A stretch of DNA of 5,057 bases, taken from HyVt-337 sp964428895 (lineage in GTDB: Bacteria > Planctomycetota > Phycisphaerae > SM23-33). Where the stretch lies: NCBI GenBank assembly GCA_964428895.1, contig CAYRZU010000135.1:1-5057 (forward strand). Direction: 5' to 3'. Shown piece by piece: positions 1 through 5,057 of the stretch (position 1 is the first letter of the stretch; the number at the start of each line of letters is the position of its first letter). Both the position numbers and the translations under genes were made by a program. The notes beneath the pieces were generated by a model. The model was not told the origin of the DNA and made no database searches. It saw only the letters and a program-made list of their open reading frames with translations.

Positions 1-84
1 CTTCTTGGCGACCTTCTTCTTCTTGGCCACCTTCTTCTTCGCTACTTTCTTCTTGGCGACTTTCTTCTTCGCTTTCTTCTTTGC
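1..84. repeat. Imperfect tandem repeat encoding (V)AKKK units
   Basis: The DNA consists of imperfect units of about 12 to 18 bases, mostly 15, each encoding (Val-)Ala-Lys-Lys-Lys or the same with one extra Lys. Third positions vary between units (GCG, GCC and GCA for Ala; GTC, GTA and GTG for Val; AAA and AAG for Lys). The repeat is therefore kept at the protein level rather than being a fresh DNA duplication. Such arrays tend to vary in unit number between strains. Confidence 0.7.
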
Positions 85-87
85 CAT
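1..87 (-). CDS. Lysine-rich repeat protein, histone H1-like (N-terminus, partial)
   Basis: This is the first 29 codons of a leftward gene that continues past the left edge. The visible protein starts MAKKKAKKKVAKKKVAKKK and carries on as Val-Ala followed by runs of three or four lysines, so it contains almost only Lys, Ala and Val. Such Lys/Ala repeats resemble the C-terminal tail of histone H1 and the H1-like basic proteins of several bacteria, including planctomycetes and chlamydiae (family knowledge). A nucleic-acid-binding, DNA-compacting role is the usual inference, but nothing beyond the basic repeat can be seen here. The start at 85-87 is well supported by an excellent Shine-Dalgarno sequence 7 bases upstream and by the in-frame repeat beginning immediately afterwards. 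The gene diverges from the lipoprotein gene at 383. The alternative is a basic N-terminal tail on an otherwise unrelated protein, for example a ribosomal or DNA-binding protein; the missing 3' part would decide. Confidence 0.75.
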   Translation of the reverse strand, partial: MAKKKAKKKVAKKKVAKKKVAKKKKVAKK

Positions 88-94
88 GTTGGAA

Positions 95-103
95 TCACCT
101 CCT
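95..103 (-). promoter_or_regulatory. Strong ribosome binding site of the lysine-rich gene
   Basis: Read on the minus strand this is AGGAGGTGA, a nine-base match to the anti-Shine-Dalgarno end of 16S rRNA, with TTCC following. The spacing to the ATG at 87 is 7 bases, close to ideal. It fixes the start codon and predicts high translation, as expected for an abundant chromatin-like protein. Confidence 0.85.
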
Positions 104-210
104 CTCGAGGGCGTTGAATGGTTGCGAAAGTTGTTTACTTGTTTCTTTGCAGCATGGTGAACATTTTTTTACCCGTCATTGCGCATCACGTGCAAGCGCT
201 AACATGAAGA

Positions 211-238
211 ATTATTCCGCGCGCTTTGTTTGTTGTAA
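211..238 (-). promoter_or_regulatory. Candidate promoter of the lysine-rich gene (weak)
   Basis: On the minus strand a -10-like AATAAT (216 to 211) lies 16 bases after a poor -35-like TTACAA (238 to 233). It sits in an AT-richer stretch of the divergent intergenic region and would give a leader of roughly 115 bases. A second possibility is TTGCAC (195 to 190), an 18-base spacer and TAAAAA (171 to 166). Neither is strong, so the true start of transcription cannot be fixed from sequence. Confidence 0.25.
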
Positions 239-245
239 TGCGACA

Positions 246-276
246 TGCGCGCGTTATGGCGCGCAAGCGTCGCGCC
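246..276. repeat. Overlapping GC-rich inverted repeats
   Basis: TGCGCGC (246-252) pairs perfectly with GCGCGCA (259-265) around a 6-base loop. GGCGCG (258-263) can instead pair with CGCGCC (271-276) around a 7-base loop. The two stems share bases 259-263, so they exclude each other. The element lies upstream of the rightward promoter, so it could be a protein-binding palindrome, or a structure in the leftward transcript if that starts to its right. No function is assigned. Confidence 0.45.
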
Positions 277-307
277 GAGCGCACATCGGTGCCCCGTGCA
301 GACACGC

Positions 308-336
308 TTGCTGTTGCCGGGTGCGTCTGGTATACT
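308..336 (+). promoter_or_regulatory. Sigma-70-type promoter of the lipoprotein gene
   Basis: TTGCTG (308-313) and TATACT (331-336) are separated by 17 bases, the ideal spacing, with four of six and five of six matches to the bacterial housekeeping consensus. Transcription would start near 343, giving a leader of about 40 bases that includes the Shine-Dalgarno sequence at 369-374. This is a sequence match only. Confidence 0.65.
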
Positions 337-368
337 TCCGCCTCAGCGTGGGGCCAACGCAAATCACT

Positions 369-374
369 CAGGAG
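369..374 (+). promoter_or_regulatory. Ribosome binding site that sets the lipoprotein start
   Basis: CAGGAG lies 8 bases before the ATG at 383. The same hexamer precedes subunits I and K. It selects this start over an upstream in-frame ATG at 245, which lies ahead of the promoter and would bury the signal peptide inside the protein. Confidence 0.8.
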
Positions 375-382
375 AATCCAAC

Positions 383-1135
383 ATGCTTAGAATCGTTGGT
401 GTATGTGTGCTGGTGTTGTTGACGGCCGGTTGCGCGGTGACGCAGCCGCAGAATACGCAGGTGCGACAGCAACACGAGGTCAATCCGGTTACCGGTACCG
501 GCTATTGGTTGTTCGTGCCGGTTACCTATGACCACAATCGTCCGTTGCCGATTGTGGTGACCTGTCACGGCACGCCGCCGTTCGATATCGCCGAGCATCA
601 CATTCGCGAATGGAAGATGCTGGGCGAAGAGAACGACTGCATCATCATCGCGCCGGAAATGATCGGCACGGACGGCATCTTGGGCGATGGCCCGGTGGTG
701 GGGATGCTCGACAACGAGAAACGCATCCTCAGCATCATTTGCCAGCTTGGCTATCGGTATAACATCGACCTGGCGAACATCATGATCACGGGCTTCTCCG
801 GCGGCGGCTTTCCGGCGTACTTCGTGGGGCTGCGTCATCCGGAAATGTTCAGCGCGATCGTCGCACGCAGCTGCAATTTCAATGAGGGCAATATCGCCGG
901 ATGGTACCCACCGGAGGCGACCAACATCGATGTGTTGATTTATTACGGCGCCCACGATCCGGGAACCATTCAGGCCCAGTCGCGCAGCGGTATCTCGTAT
1001 CTGCAGCAGGAGGGCTTCCGGGTCTCCACGGCCGTGATCCCCGGGATCGGGCACGAGCGCCGGCCGGACGTGGCCATGGACTTCTTCCGCAATCACTGGC
1101 GGCAACCCAAACCCTCGTTGGCCGCCCGAGACTAA
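383..1135 (+). CDS. Alpha/beta-hydrolase lipoprotein (esterase/PHB-depolymerase-like)
   Basis: The 250-residue protein begins with a lipoprotein signal peptide: a short basic start, a hydrophobic stretch at about residues 4-14 and the lipobox LTAGC with Cys17 as the lipidated residue. After cleavage the protein would be anchored in a membrane on the outer side. The rest is a compact alpha/beta-hydrolase domain. An oxyanion-hole-like strand end, HGTPP, is at 62-66; the nucleophile elbow GFSGGG at 137-142 gives Ser139; GAHDPG at 189-194 gives Asp192; and GIGHE at 221-225 gives His224. The order Ser-Asp-His and the spacing are canonical. The fold most resembles secreted feruloyl-esterase, polyhydroxybutyrate-depolymerase-like or dienelactone-hydrolase-type enzymes (family knowledge), but the substrate is unknown. 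There is no room for a large lid or a carbohydrate-binding domain. It is a single-gene unit with its own promoter, convergent with the ATPase operon and apparently unrelated to it. Confidence 0.85.
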   Translation: MLRIVGVCVLVLLTAGCAVTQPQNTQVRQQHEVNPVTGTGYWLFVPVTYDHNRPLPIVVTCHGTPPFDIAEHHIREWKMLGEENDCIIIAPEMIGTDGILGDGPVVGMLDNEKRILSIICQLGYRYNIDLANIMITGFSGGGFPAYFVGLRHPEMFSAIVARSCNFNEGNIAGWYPPEATNIDVLIYYGAHDPGTIQAQSRSGISYLQQEGFRVSTAVIPGIGHERRPDVAMDFFRNHWRQPKPSLAARD

Positions 1136-1163
1136 AGGCCCCGTCCTCCCCGCAAACAAACAA

Positions 1164-1200
1164 CCGCCCGCTGCTCCCAGAGCAACGGGCGGCTTTGTTG
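1164..1200. terminator. Bidirectional intrinsic terminator between convergent genes
   Basis: CCGCCCG (1164-1170) pairs with CGGGCGG (1186-1192). After one C/A mismatch the inner stem TGCT (1172-1175) pairs with AGCA (1181-1184) around a 5-base loop. On the plus strand CTTTGTTGT follows, and on the minus strand the stem is followed by TTGTTTGTTTG, so both flanks are T-rich in the direction of exit. The stem lies 28 bases after the lipoprotein stop and 30 bases after the subunit K stop, so one hairpin can end both transcripts. Confidence 0.85.
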
Positions 1201-1222
1201 TGCATCAGGTTGTCGGGGGCGA

Positions 1223-1792
1223 CTAGCCGATCAGGAATTTCAACGGATCGATCGCCGCCGCGGCCGGCTCGACCACTTCTTCAGCGGCTTCGGCGGCCTG
1301 AGGGATCATTCCCATCAGGAACACCATCGCGAAGATGCCGACGGTCTCGACGATGCCCATCGCGATGATGATGAAGGCGAAGCCCTTGCCTTGGCCTTCG
1401 CTGATGGCGCGAATGCCGGCAGCGCCGATCAGGCCTTGCATCCAGGCCGAGAACATTTCGGCAATGCCGCACGCCAGGCCGATGCCCAGCATCAGCCCAA
1501 CGTTGTTCACGGCCAGGGAGGCGTTTTCGGTCAGGACTGAGCCCATGTTCTGCATGACGATGAAGGCGTAGAGCGTCTGACTGAGCGGCAGGCCCAGCAG
1601 AATCACGTAGGTGAAGCGAAGGTTCTGACCGGCCTTGGCCTCTTTGGCCCAAGCGCCGGCGGCGGCCTTGCCGGCCATCCCGATGCCGACCGCACTGCCG
1701 ATGGCGGCCAACCCCAATGCCAATGCGGCGCCGATCTGGCTGAGGAAGGGCCAACCCATCGCCAAAACGCCCGTGGGTGGTGTGGTAATCAT
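1223..1792 (-). CDS. atpK: V/A-type ATPase subunit K (rotor-ring proteolipid)
   Basis: This 189-residue protein forms the membrane rotor ring of a V/A-type ATPase. It is a duplicated proteolipid with four membrane helices: roughly 16-42 (Gly/Ala-rich IGSAVGIGMAGKAAAGA), 60-83, 93-128 and 136-163. Helix 2 carries LPLSQ (68-72), helix 3 WMQG with Gln119, and helix 4 VET with Glu149, the ion-carrying carboxylate. As in typical V-type K subunits, only the second hairpin has the carboxylate. By alignment from memory, Leu68, Ser71, Gln72, Gln119 and Glu149 match the sodium ligands Leu61, Thr64, Gln65, Gln110 and Glu139 of Enterococcus hirae NtpK, so sodium binding is inferred. It is longer than usual (about 140-160) because of an Ala/Glu-rich C-terminal tail. 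The start overlaps the subunit I stop as ATGA and has CAGGAG 8 bases upstream; Met12 is the only close alternative. It is the last gene of the operon. Confidence 0.95.
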   Translation of the reverse strand: MITTPPTGVLAMGWPFLSQIGAALALGLAAIGSAVGIGMAGKAAAGAWAKEAKAGQNLRFTYVILLGLPLSQTLYAFIVMQNMGSVLTENASLAVNNVGLMLGIGLACGIAEMFSAWMQGLIGAAGIRAISEGQGKGFAFIIIAMGIVETVGIFAMVFLMGMIPQAAEAAEEVVEPAAAAIDPLKFLIG

Positions 1793-3570
1793 GCGCGAAT
1801 CTCCTGTCTACGGTAGCTGGTGAAGGGCTGGTAGGCGTACCCCGTCCACTGCATACCAAGGTTGTTGCAGAACTCTAACATGTTCAAACGCACGCCGTGC
1901 GCGAACAAAGCGATCAGGCACAACGCGAAGTTCAACGTGTGCCCGAGAATGAGAACCAGAATCGTTGCCGGCAAGAACTTGATGCCCAACGCCAAGTTGG
2001 TGAAGCTCGTTGCCAGCACGCCGCTGGCCAACCCCACCGCCATCAGGCGAACGTAGCTGGTGACATCCGAGAAAGCCGAAATGCCGGCCAACGGAAACGA
2101 TGCGATCCCCAGTCCCAGCATCTTCGGCAGGTTGCGACTGGGGTGGGCAAACACAATGGCCAGCACGCCGCCGCCCATCAAGAGGAAGGCGTAGGCGTTG
2201 AGGGGGGCGAAAGGCGACGCCTGTCTGAGCACCAGCCATTGGACCACGCCCAGCATGCCCCAGATGAACCCGGCCCAGCCGACCTTGTTGAGGAACTGGA
2301 TGTTTGGGAACAGACGCATCGCCTGCCACAACTGGGCCAAACTCAGGTGAATTGCTCCGATGTAGAAGCTGAGCGTCATGATCATATCGCGCGACTGCTG
2401 GGTCATGTTCACCGGGATCACCGGATTCTTGAAGACGGTCGTGCCAAAGAAGCTGCCGGACAGAAATCCCCAGATCAACGTGGTAGCGCCCACGATGATG
2501 AGCAACTGAGTGAACTGACGCCCGAGCTTGGGAGCGATCTTCTTGTAGCCCAGGCCCAGACCTAGCAGCATGACAGCGCCGTAGCCGCCGTCGCCGATCA
2601 GCATGGCTGCGAAGATCGGCAAGGCCAACATGAAGGCGCCACCGATATCGAACTCATCGTAACCGACCACCGTACCGAGCACGTCAAACAGGCCCTTGAT
2701 GGGCTGGGCCCAACGGGGATAGCGGATGAGGGTGGGGGGTGTTTCATCTTCGGTGGCCTCGCGGGTCTCGACGGCGACGTCCAGGCCGCAATCGGCCAGC
2801 TTGCTGACCAGTTGGTCGGTTTCATCGGCGGGGGCCCACCCTTGCAGTGCCAGGAGATTCTGCCCGACCATCGCGCCGCGCGAAGCAACGATCGTCTGCG
2901 CGTCGGTCGCCAGGTGGTTGCTGTAGTGATGTATGGCGCCCAACGTGTGGGCCAGTTCAGATAGCCGCGCGTTGATAGCCCGGAGGCGTTCGTCGACGAC
3001 CTTGGCCTCGGCCGTGAGAGAGGGCCGATCTCGCGGCGGAATAGGTTCGATGGTGGCCGACGGCGGCAGTGTGATTTCGCCATCGCGTGACAGGGCGGCC
3101 ACCCACTGGCTGCGGCTGAACCGCTTGCCGATGGGCTGAACCAGGTCGGCCTCGACGAGGTGGAGGTCCTTGACCGGCACGACGGCAAAGGTGATCTGGA
3201 AGCCATCGTCGCGCAGCCGGTCGAACTGATCACGGCGGACATCGCCCCAAGGGGCCATCTCAGCGATCTGGCGGTGGAGCACATCCAAGTGCGTGTGGGC
3301 TTCGGTCGATTCGTGGTAAAGCTCGATGGTCTCTTCGATGGCGGCTTCGGCCGACAGGTCTGGCGCATTCTCGGCCGGCATCAGGGGCGACAGAATCTGG
3401 ATCGCTCGCTCGGCGTGGTCGATCGCCTGGGCGGTTTGCTCATCGACGACGGCCTGGGCGGGGTCGATCGGCACCAAGTGCATCACGCCCAGGCGGCCCA
3501 GGGCGTCGAGCAACTGATCGTGGTCGGTCTTTCGCCCGACCAAGTAGACCTTTTGCATCGGAACGATCAT
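1789..3570 (-). CDS. atpI: V/A-type ATPase subunit I (membrane stator, a-subunit homologue)
   Basis: Subunit I joins the peripheral stalks to the membrane and provides the half-channels past which the K ring turns. The 593-residue protein, slightly shorter than the roughly 650 usual, has a soluble N-terminal half (1-290) starting IVPMQKVYLVGRK, with two helical stretches at about 45-105 and 183-235. A membrane half follows with about eight helices. Its first helix contains the family motif GDGGYG (326-331), preceded by GYDEFD (303-308). The essential arginine is Arg508 in SDVTSYVRLMAVGLA (501-515), and a second conserved arginine is Arg561 in HGVRLNMLEF; these match the two stator arginines of E. 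hirae and Thermus subunit I (family knowledge). The membrane half ends with a short cytoplasmic tail. The start overlaps the D stop as ATGA with CAGGAG 11 bases upstream, and the 3' end holds the ribosome binding site of K. Translation of D, I and K is therefore probably coupled. Confidence 0.96.
   Translation of the reverse strand: MIVPMQKVYLVGRKTDHDQLLDALGRLGVMHLVPIDPAQAVVDEQTAQAIDHAERAIQILSPLMPAENAPDLSAEAAIEETIELYHESTEAHTHLDVLHRQIAEMAPWGDVRRDQFDRLRDDGFQITFAVVPVKDLHLVEADLVQPIGKRFSRSQWVAALSRDGEITLPPSATIEPIPPRDRPSLTAEAKVVDERLRAINARLSELAHTLGAIHHYSNHLATDAQTIVASRGAMVGQNLLALQGWAPADETDQLVSKLADCGLDVAVETREATEDETPPTLIRYPRWAQPIKGLFDVLGTVVGYDEFDIGGAFMLALPIFAAMLIGDGGYGAVMLLGLGLGYKKIAPKLGRQFTQLLIIVGATTLIWGFLSGSFFGTTVFKNPVIPVNMTQQSRDMIMTLSFYIGAIHLSLAQLWQAMRLFPNIQFLNKVGWAGFIWGMLGVVQWLVLRQASPFAPLNAYAFLLMGGGVLAIVFAHPSRNLPKMLGLGIASFPLAGISAFSDVTSYVRLMAVGLASGVLATSFTNLALGIKFLPATILVLILGHTLNFALCLIALFAHGVRLNMLEFCNNLGMQWTGYAYQPFTSYRRQEIRA
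1801..1806 (-). promoter_or_regulatory. Ribosome binding site of subunit K inside the subunit I gene
   Basis: CAGGAG on the minus strand, 8 bases before the K start at 1792, lies within the last codons of subunit I (Gln-Glu). It supports the ATGA-overlapping start and gives K its own initiation signal, useful because several K copies are needed per complex. Confidence 0.75.
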
Positions 3571-4247
3571 GTGTCTACGGACTCCTGTTGATCCAAGTCG
3601 GGCACCATGACGTCATGGGGCTCGTTGGGGTCGTCGCTCTCGTGAGAGGCGCCGACCAGCTTGCCCTTGGCGATCTTGGCGCGACCGACGCCGGCGGTCA
3701 TTTCATCGCCCAGGCGAATCCGAATTCGCCGGATCGCTTCCTGCGCTTCGGGAATCTTGACCTTCTCGAACAGGTTGACCCGCTGGATGATCTTGGTCAG
3801 CTCGCGCTGCAGCAGCGTGGCGCGTTGGTCGACGATGTCCATCTCCACGCGTCGTTGCGTCACGGTGCGCAGATCCGCGATGGTGGCGTCCACCCAGGCC
3901 GGCGTCGCGAACAGGCTGTAACTGACCGTCGGGAACTCGAGCGACTCGAAAACAGGCACGTTAACACCGGCGATGTTCTCGCTGCCGGTCCGGATGTCAG
4001 TGGGCTTGGCCAACTCACGCACGTTGACCCCGGCGACATCGTTGAGGATGGCCTGATACGGCTCAAAGGTGTCAGTGGCCCTCTTGAGGAGCGCCTCGGC
4101 CTCGCGGCGCGCGGCAGCTACTTGTCGCAACGATAGCTGCAACTGCTGCTGCTTGAGCTTCAGCGTCGGCAGGTAACGCTCGTATCGCTGCAGCGAGTCG
4201 CGTTGCAGCTTTAGCTCAGGCCTCGTTAACCGAATCTTTTTCGCCAT
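3567..4247 (-). CDS. atpD: V/A-type ATPase subunit D (central rotor axle)
   Basis: Subunit D is the coiled-coil axle that turns inside the A3B3 head, comparable to gamma of F-type enzymes. The 226-residue protein starts MAKKIRLTRPELKLQRDSL, the typical D opening. It has long helices at about 10-70 and 118-180 that would pair as an antiparallel coiled coil, around a central globular part (70-117). The C-terminal helix carries the family pattern RVNLFEKVKIPEAQEAIRRI (156-175). Most D proteins are about 200-215 residues; here the extra length is an acidic tail (199-226) with nine Asp/Glu and no Lys or Arg. The ATG at 4247 is 15 bases after the B stop. No Shine-Dalgarno sequence is visible in that gap (ACGCACCAACCAACA), so D is probably translated by ribosomes finishing B. 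Its stop overlaps the I start. Confidence 0.94.
   Translation of the reverse strand: MAKKIRLTRPELKLQRDSLQRYERYLPTLKLKQQQLQLSLRQVAAARREAEALLKRATDTFEPYQAILNDVAGVNVRELAKPTDIRTGSENIAGVNVPVFESLEFPTVSYSLFATPAWVDATIADLRTVTQRRVEMDIVDQRATLLQRELTKIIQRVNLFEKVKIPEAQEAIRRIRIRLGDEMTAGVGRAKIAKGKLVGASHESDDPNEPHDVMVPDLDQQESVDT
3582..3587 (-). promoter_or_regulatory. Ribosome binding site of subunit I inside the subunit D gene
   Basis: CAGGAG on the minus strand, 11 bases before the I start at 3570 and inside the end of D. The spacing is slightly long. Together with the ATGA overlap it supports the chosen start over Met5 of subunit I. Confidence 0.6.
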
Positions 4248-4262
4248 TGTTGGTTGGTGCGT

Positions 4263-5057
4263 CTAGGCGTTGGCCGTCGTCTTGGGCCAATGTGCGTCAA
4301 TGATATTTCGGCGGATGCCGACCTCTTCCGGTTCGAAGCACTCAGCCATGATCTCCCAGCAGCGGTCGAGGGCGTCGAACAGAGGGATGTTGACGCTGAG
4401 GTTCATGATTTGGTCTTCGAACAGCTCGCCATACTTGAGCAGCCGTTTGTCCCAGGGGGAGACCTCAAAGCCCATGTCGCGTTTCTCGCGGGATTCACGG
4501 CACAGAGCGTAGAGCTGAATGCAGGCGTTCATCAGGGCGCGGTGGTCGTCGCGCGTGTCGCCGTTGACTTGCTGCTTCAGACGGCTCAGCGAGCCGAATG
4601 GCTCGATGCGGCCGTTGCGTAGGTAGAACTGACCTTCGGTAATATAGCCGGTGTTGTCGGGGACGGGGTGGGTGACGTCGTCGCCCGGCATGGTTACACA
4701 GGTCAGCAGCGTCATCGAGCCGGCCTCATCGAAGTCGACGGCCTTTTCATACCGACGGGCGAGCTGCGTGTAAAGGTCGCCCGGATAGCCGCGGTTCGAG
4801 GGAATCTGCTCCATGATGATGGCGATTTCCTTGAGCGCGTCGGAAAAGGCCGTCATGTCCGTCAGCAGCACCAGCACGCGCTTGCCTTCCAGGGCGAATT
4901 GCTCGCCGACAGCCAGAGCCAGGTCCGGCACGAGCAAGCATTCCACCACCGGGTCCGCCGCGGTGTGGATGAACATAATGGTCCGGCCCAGCACGCCGCC
5001 TTCCTCGAAGGTCTGGCGGAACTTGAGGTAGTCATCGTGTCGCAGGCCCATGCCGCC
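4263..5057 (-). CDS. atpB: V/A-type ATPase subunit B (C-terminal part, partial)
   Basis: The gene enters from the right edge; 264 codons plus the stop are present. Judging by related B subunits (about 430-480 residues), roughly 175 N-terminal residues are outside. B alternates with catalytic subunit A in the soluble A3B3 head and completes each nucleotide site. Within the fragment, the strand and turn VLVLLTDMTAFSDALKEI (61-78) are followed by SNRGYPGDLYTQLARRYEKA (87-106), MPGDDVTHPVPDNTGYITEG (123-142) and GSLSRL (155-160), all diagnostic of V/A-type B. Arg159 in SLSRL (codon at 4581-4583) is at the position of the arginine finger that reaches into the A-subunit site (family knowledge). The C-terminal domain from about 161 contains LDRCWEIM and ends in HWPKTTANA. 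The stretch before SLSRL is shorter than in Thermus or Enterococcus B, as I recall for the chlamydia/spirochaete branch. The GGMGL start of the fragment is not the real start. Confidence 0.95.
   Translation of the reverse strand, partial: GGMGLRHDDYLKFRQTFEEGGVLGRTIMFIHTAADPVVECLLVPDLALAVGEQFALEGKRVLVLLTDMTAFSDALKEIAIIMEQIPSNRGYPGDLYTQLARRYEKAVDFDEAGSMTLLTCVTMPGDDVTHPVPDNTGYITEGQFYLRNGRIEPFGSLSRLKQQVNGDTRDDHRALMNACIQLYALCRESREKRDMGFEVSPWDKRLLKYGELFEDQIMNLSVNIPLFDALDRCWEIMAECFEPEEVGIRRNIIDAHWPKTTANA

Noticed and set aside
1..84. A CRISPR array or microsatellite in the CTTCTTC-rich left end.
   Set aside because: There are no unique spacers between repeats; the units are codons for (V)AKKK in an open frame with a start and a ribosome binding site.
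91..105. On the plus strand GGAATCACCTCCTCT looks like the 3' end of 16S rRNA.
   Set aside because: No rRNA sequence precedes it; upstream is the lysine-repeat coding region. It is simply the minus-strand ribosome binding site, which is complementary to the rRNA end.
314..336. An alternative -35 box TTGCCG at 314-319 for the TATACT at 331.
   Set aside because: The spacer would be only 11 bases; TTGCTG at 308-313 gives the proper 17.
245..382. A 46-residue upstream extension of the lipoprotein gene starting at the ATG at 245.
   Set aside because: It would begin before the promoter at 308-336, has no ribosome binding site and would place the signal peptide inside the protein.
81..422. A 113-codon plus-strand reading frame across the divergent intergenic region.
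   Set aside because: It is rich in Cys, Arg and His, has no recognisable domain or ribosome binding site, and overlaps the promoter and start of the lipoprotein gene.
368..1159. A 263-codon open frame antisense to the lipoprotein gene.
   Set aside because: It mirrors a real gene with a signal peptide and catalytic triad. Its composition (Arg, His, Asp, Ala) is typical of antisense frames in GC-rich DNA, and it would run through the terminator.
1897..2565. A 222-codon plus-strand frame opposite subunit I.
   Set aside because: A hydrophilic, low-complexity shadow (Gln, Glu, His, Arg) of the membrane part of subunit I, with no ribosome binding site and no known motif.
3160..4136. Plus-strand frames of 143 and 182 codons opposite the start of subunit I and subunit D.
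   Set aside because: Both are shadows of well-supported conserved genes, rich in Asp, Gly, Val and Leu from the reversed codons, without initiation signals.

Overview
The window looks like chromosomal DNA from a GC-rich bacterium, most probably a planctomycete or another member of the PVC group. Three things suggest this: a V/A-type ATPase operon whose visible order is B-D-I-K, as in Chlamydia and spirochaetes; a lysine-repeat, histone-H1-like protein; and a small alpha/beta-hydrolase lipoprotein. The assignment is inferred from gene content, because there is no rRNA or other phylogenetic marker here.

Layout. Positions 1-87 (minus strand) hold the first 29 codons of a lysine/alanine/valine-repeat protein that runs off the left edge, with a very strong ribosome binding site at 95-103. 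Positions 88-382 form a divergent intergenic region of 295 bases. It holds a good promoter for the rightward gene (308-336), a weak candidate promoter for the leftward gene, and a cluster of GC-rich inverted repeats. Positions 383-1135 (plus) encode a 250-residue lipoprotein with an alpha/beta-hydrolase catalytic triad. Positions 1136-1222 separate two convergent genes and contain a strong hairpin that probably terminates transcription from both sides. From 1223 to the right edge, the minus strand is filled by the 3' half of a V/A-type ATPase operon, transcribed right to left: subunit B (C-terminal 264 residues, cut by the window edge), D, I and K. D-I and I-K overlap by ATGA, and B-D are 15 bases apart.

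Together B (catalytic-head partner), D (central axle), I (membrane stator) and K (rotor ring) form much of the rotary machine. The upstream genes (A, E and others) must lie beyond the right edge. Subunit K carries the residue set that binds sodium in the Enterococcus hirae enzyme, so sodium coupling is plausible. The rest of the window is fairly ordinary. I did not find a convincing new system; the best leads are the predicted ion specificity, the unusual tails on K and D, the missing ribosome binding site of D and the lysine-repeat protein.
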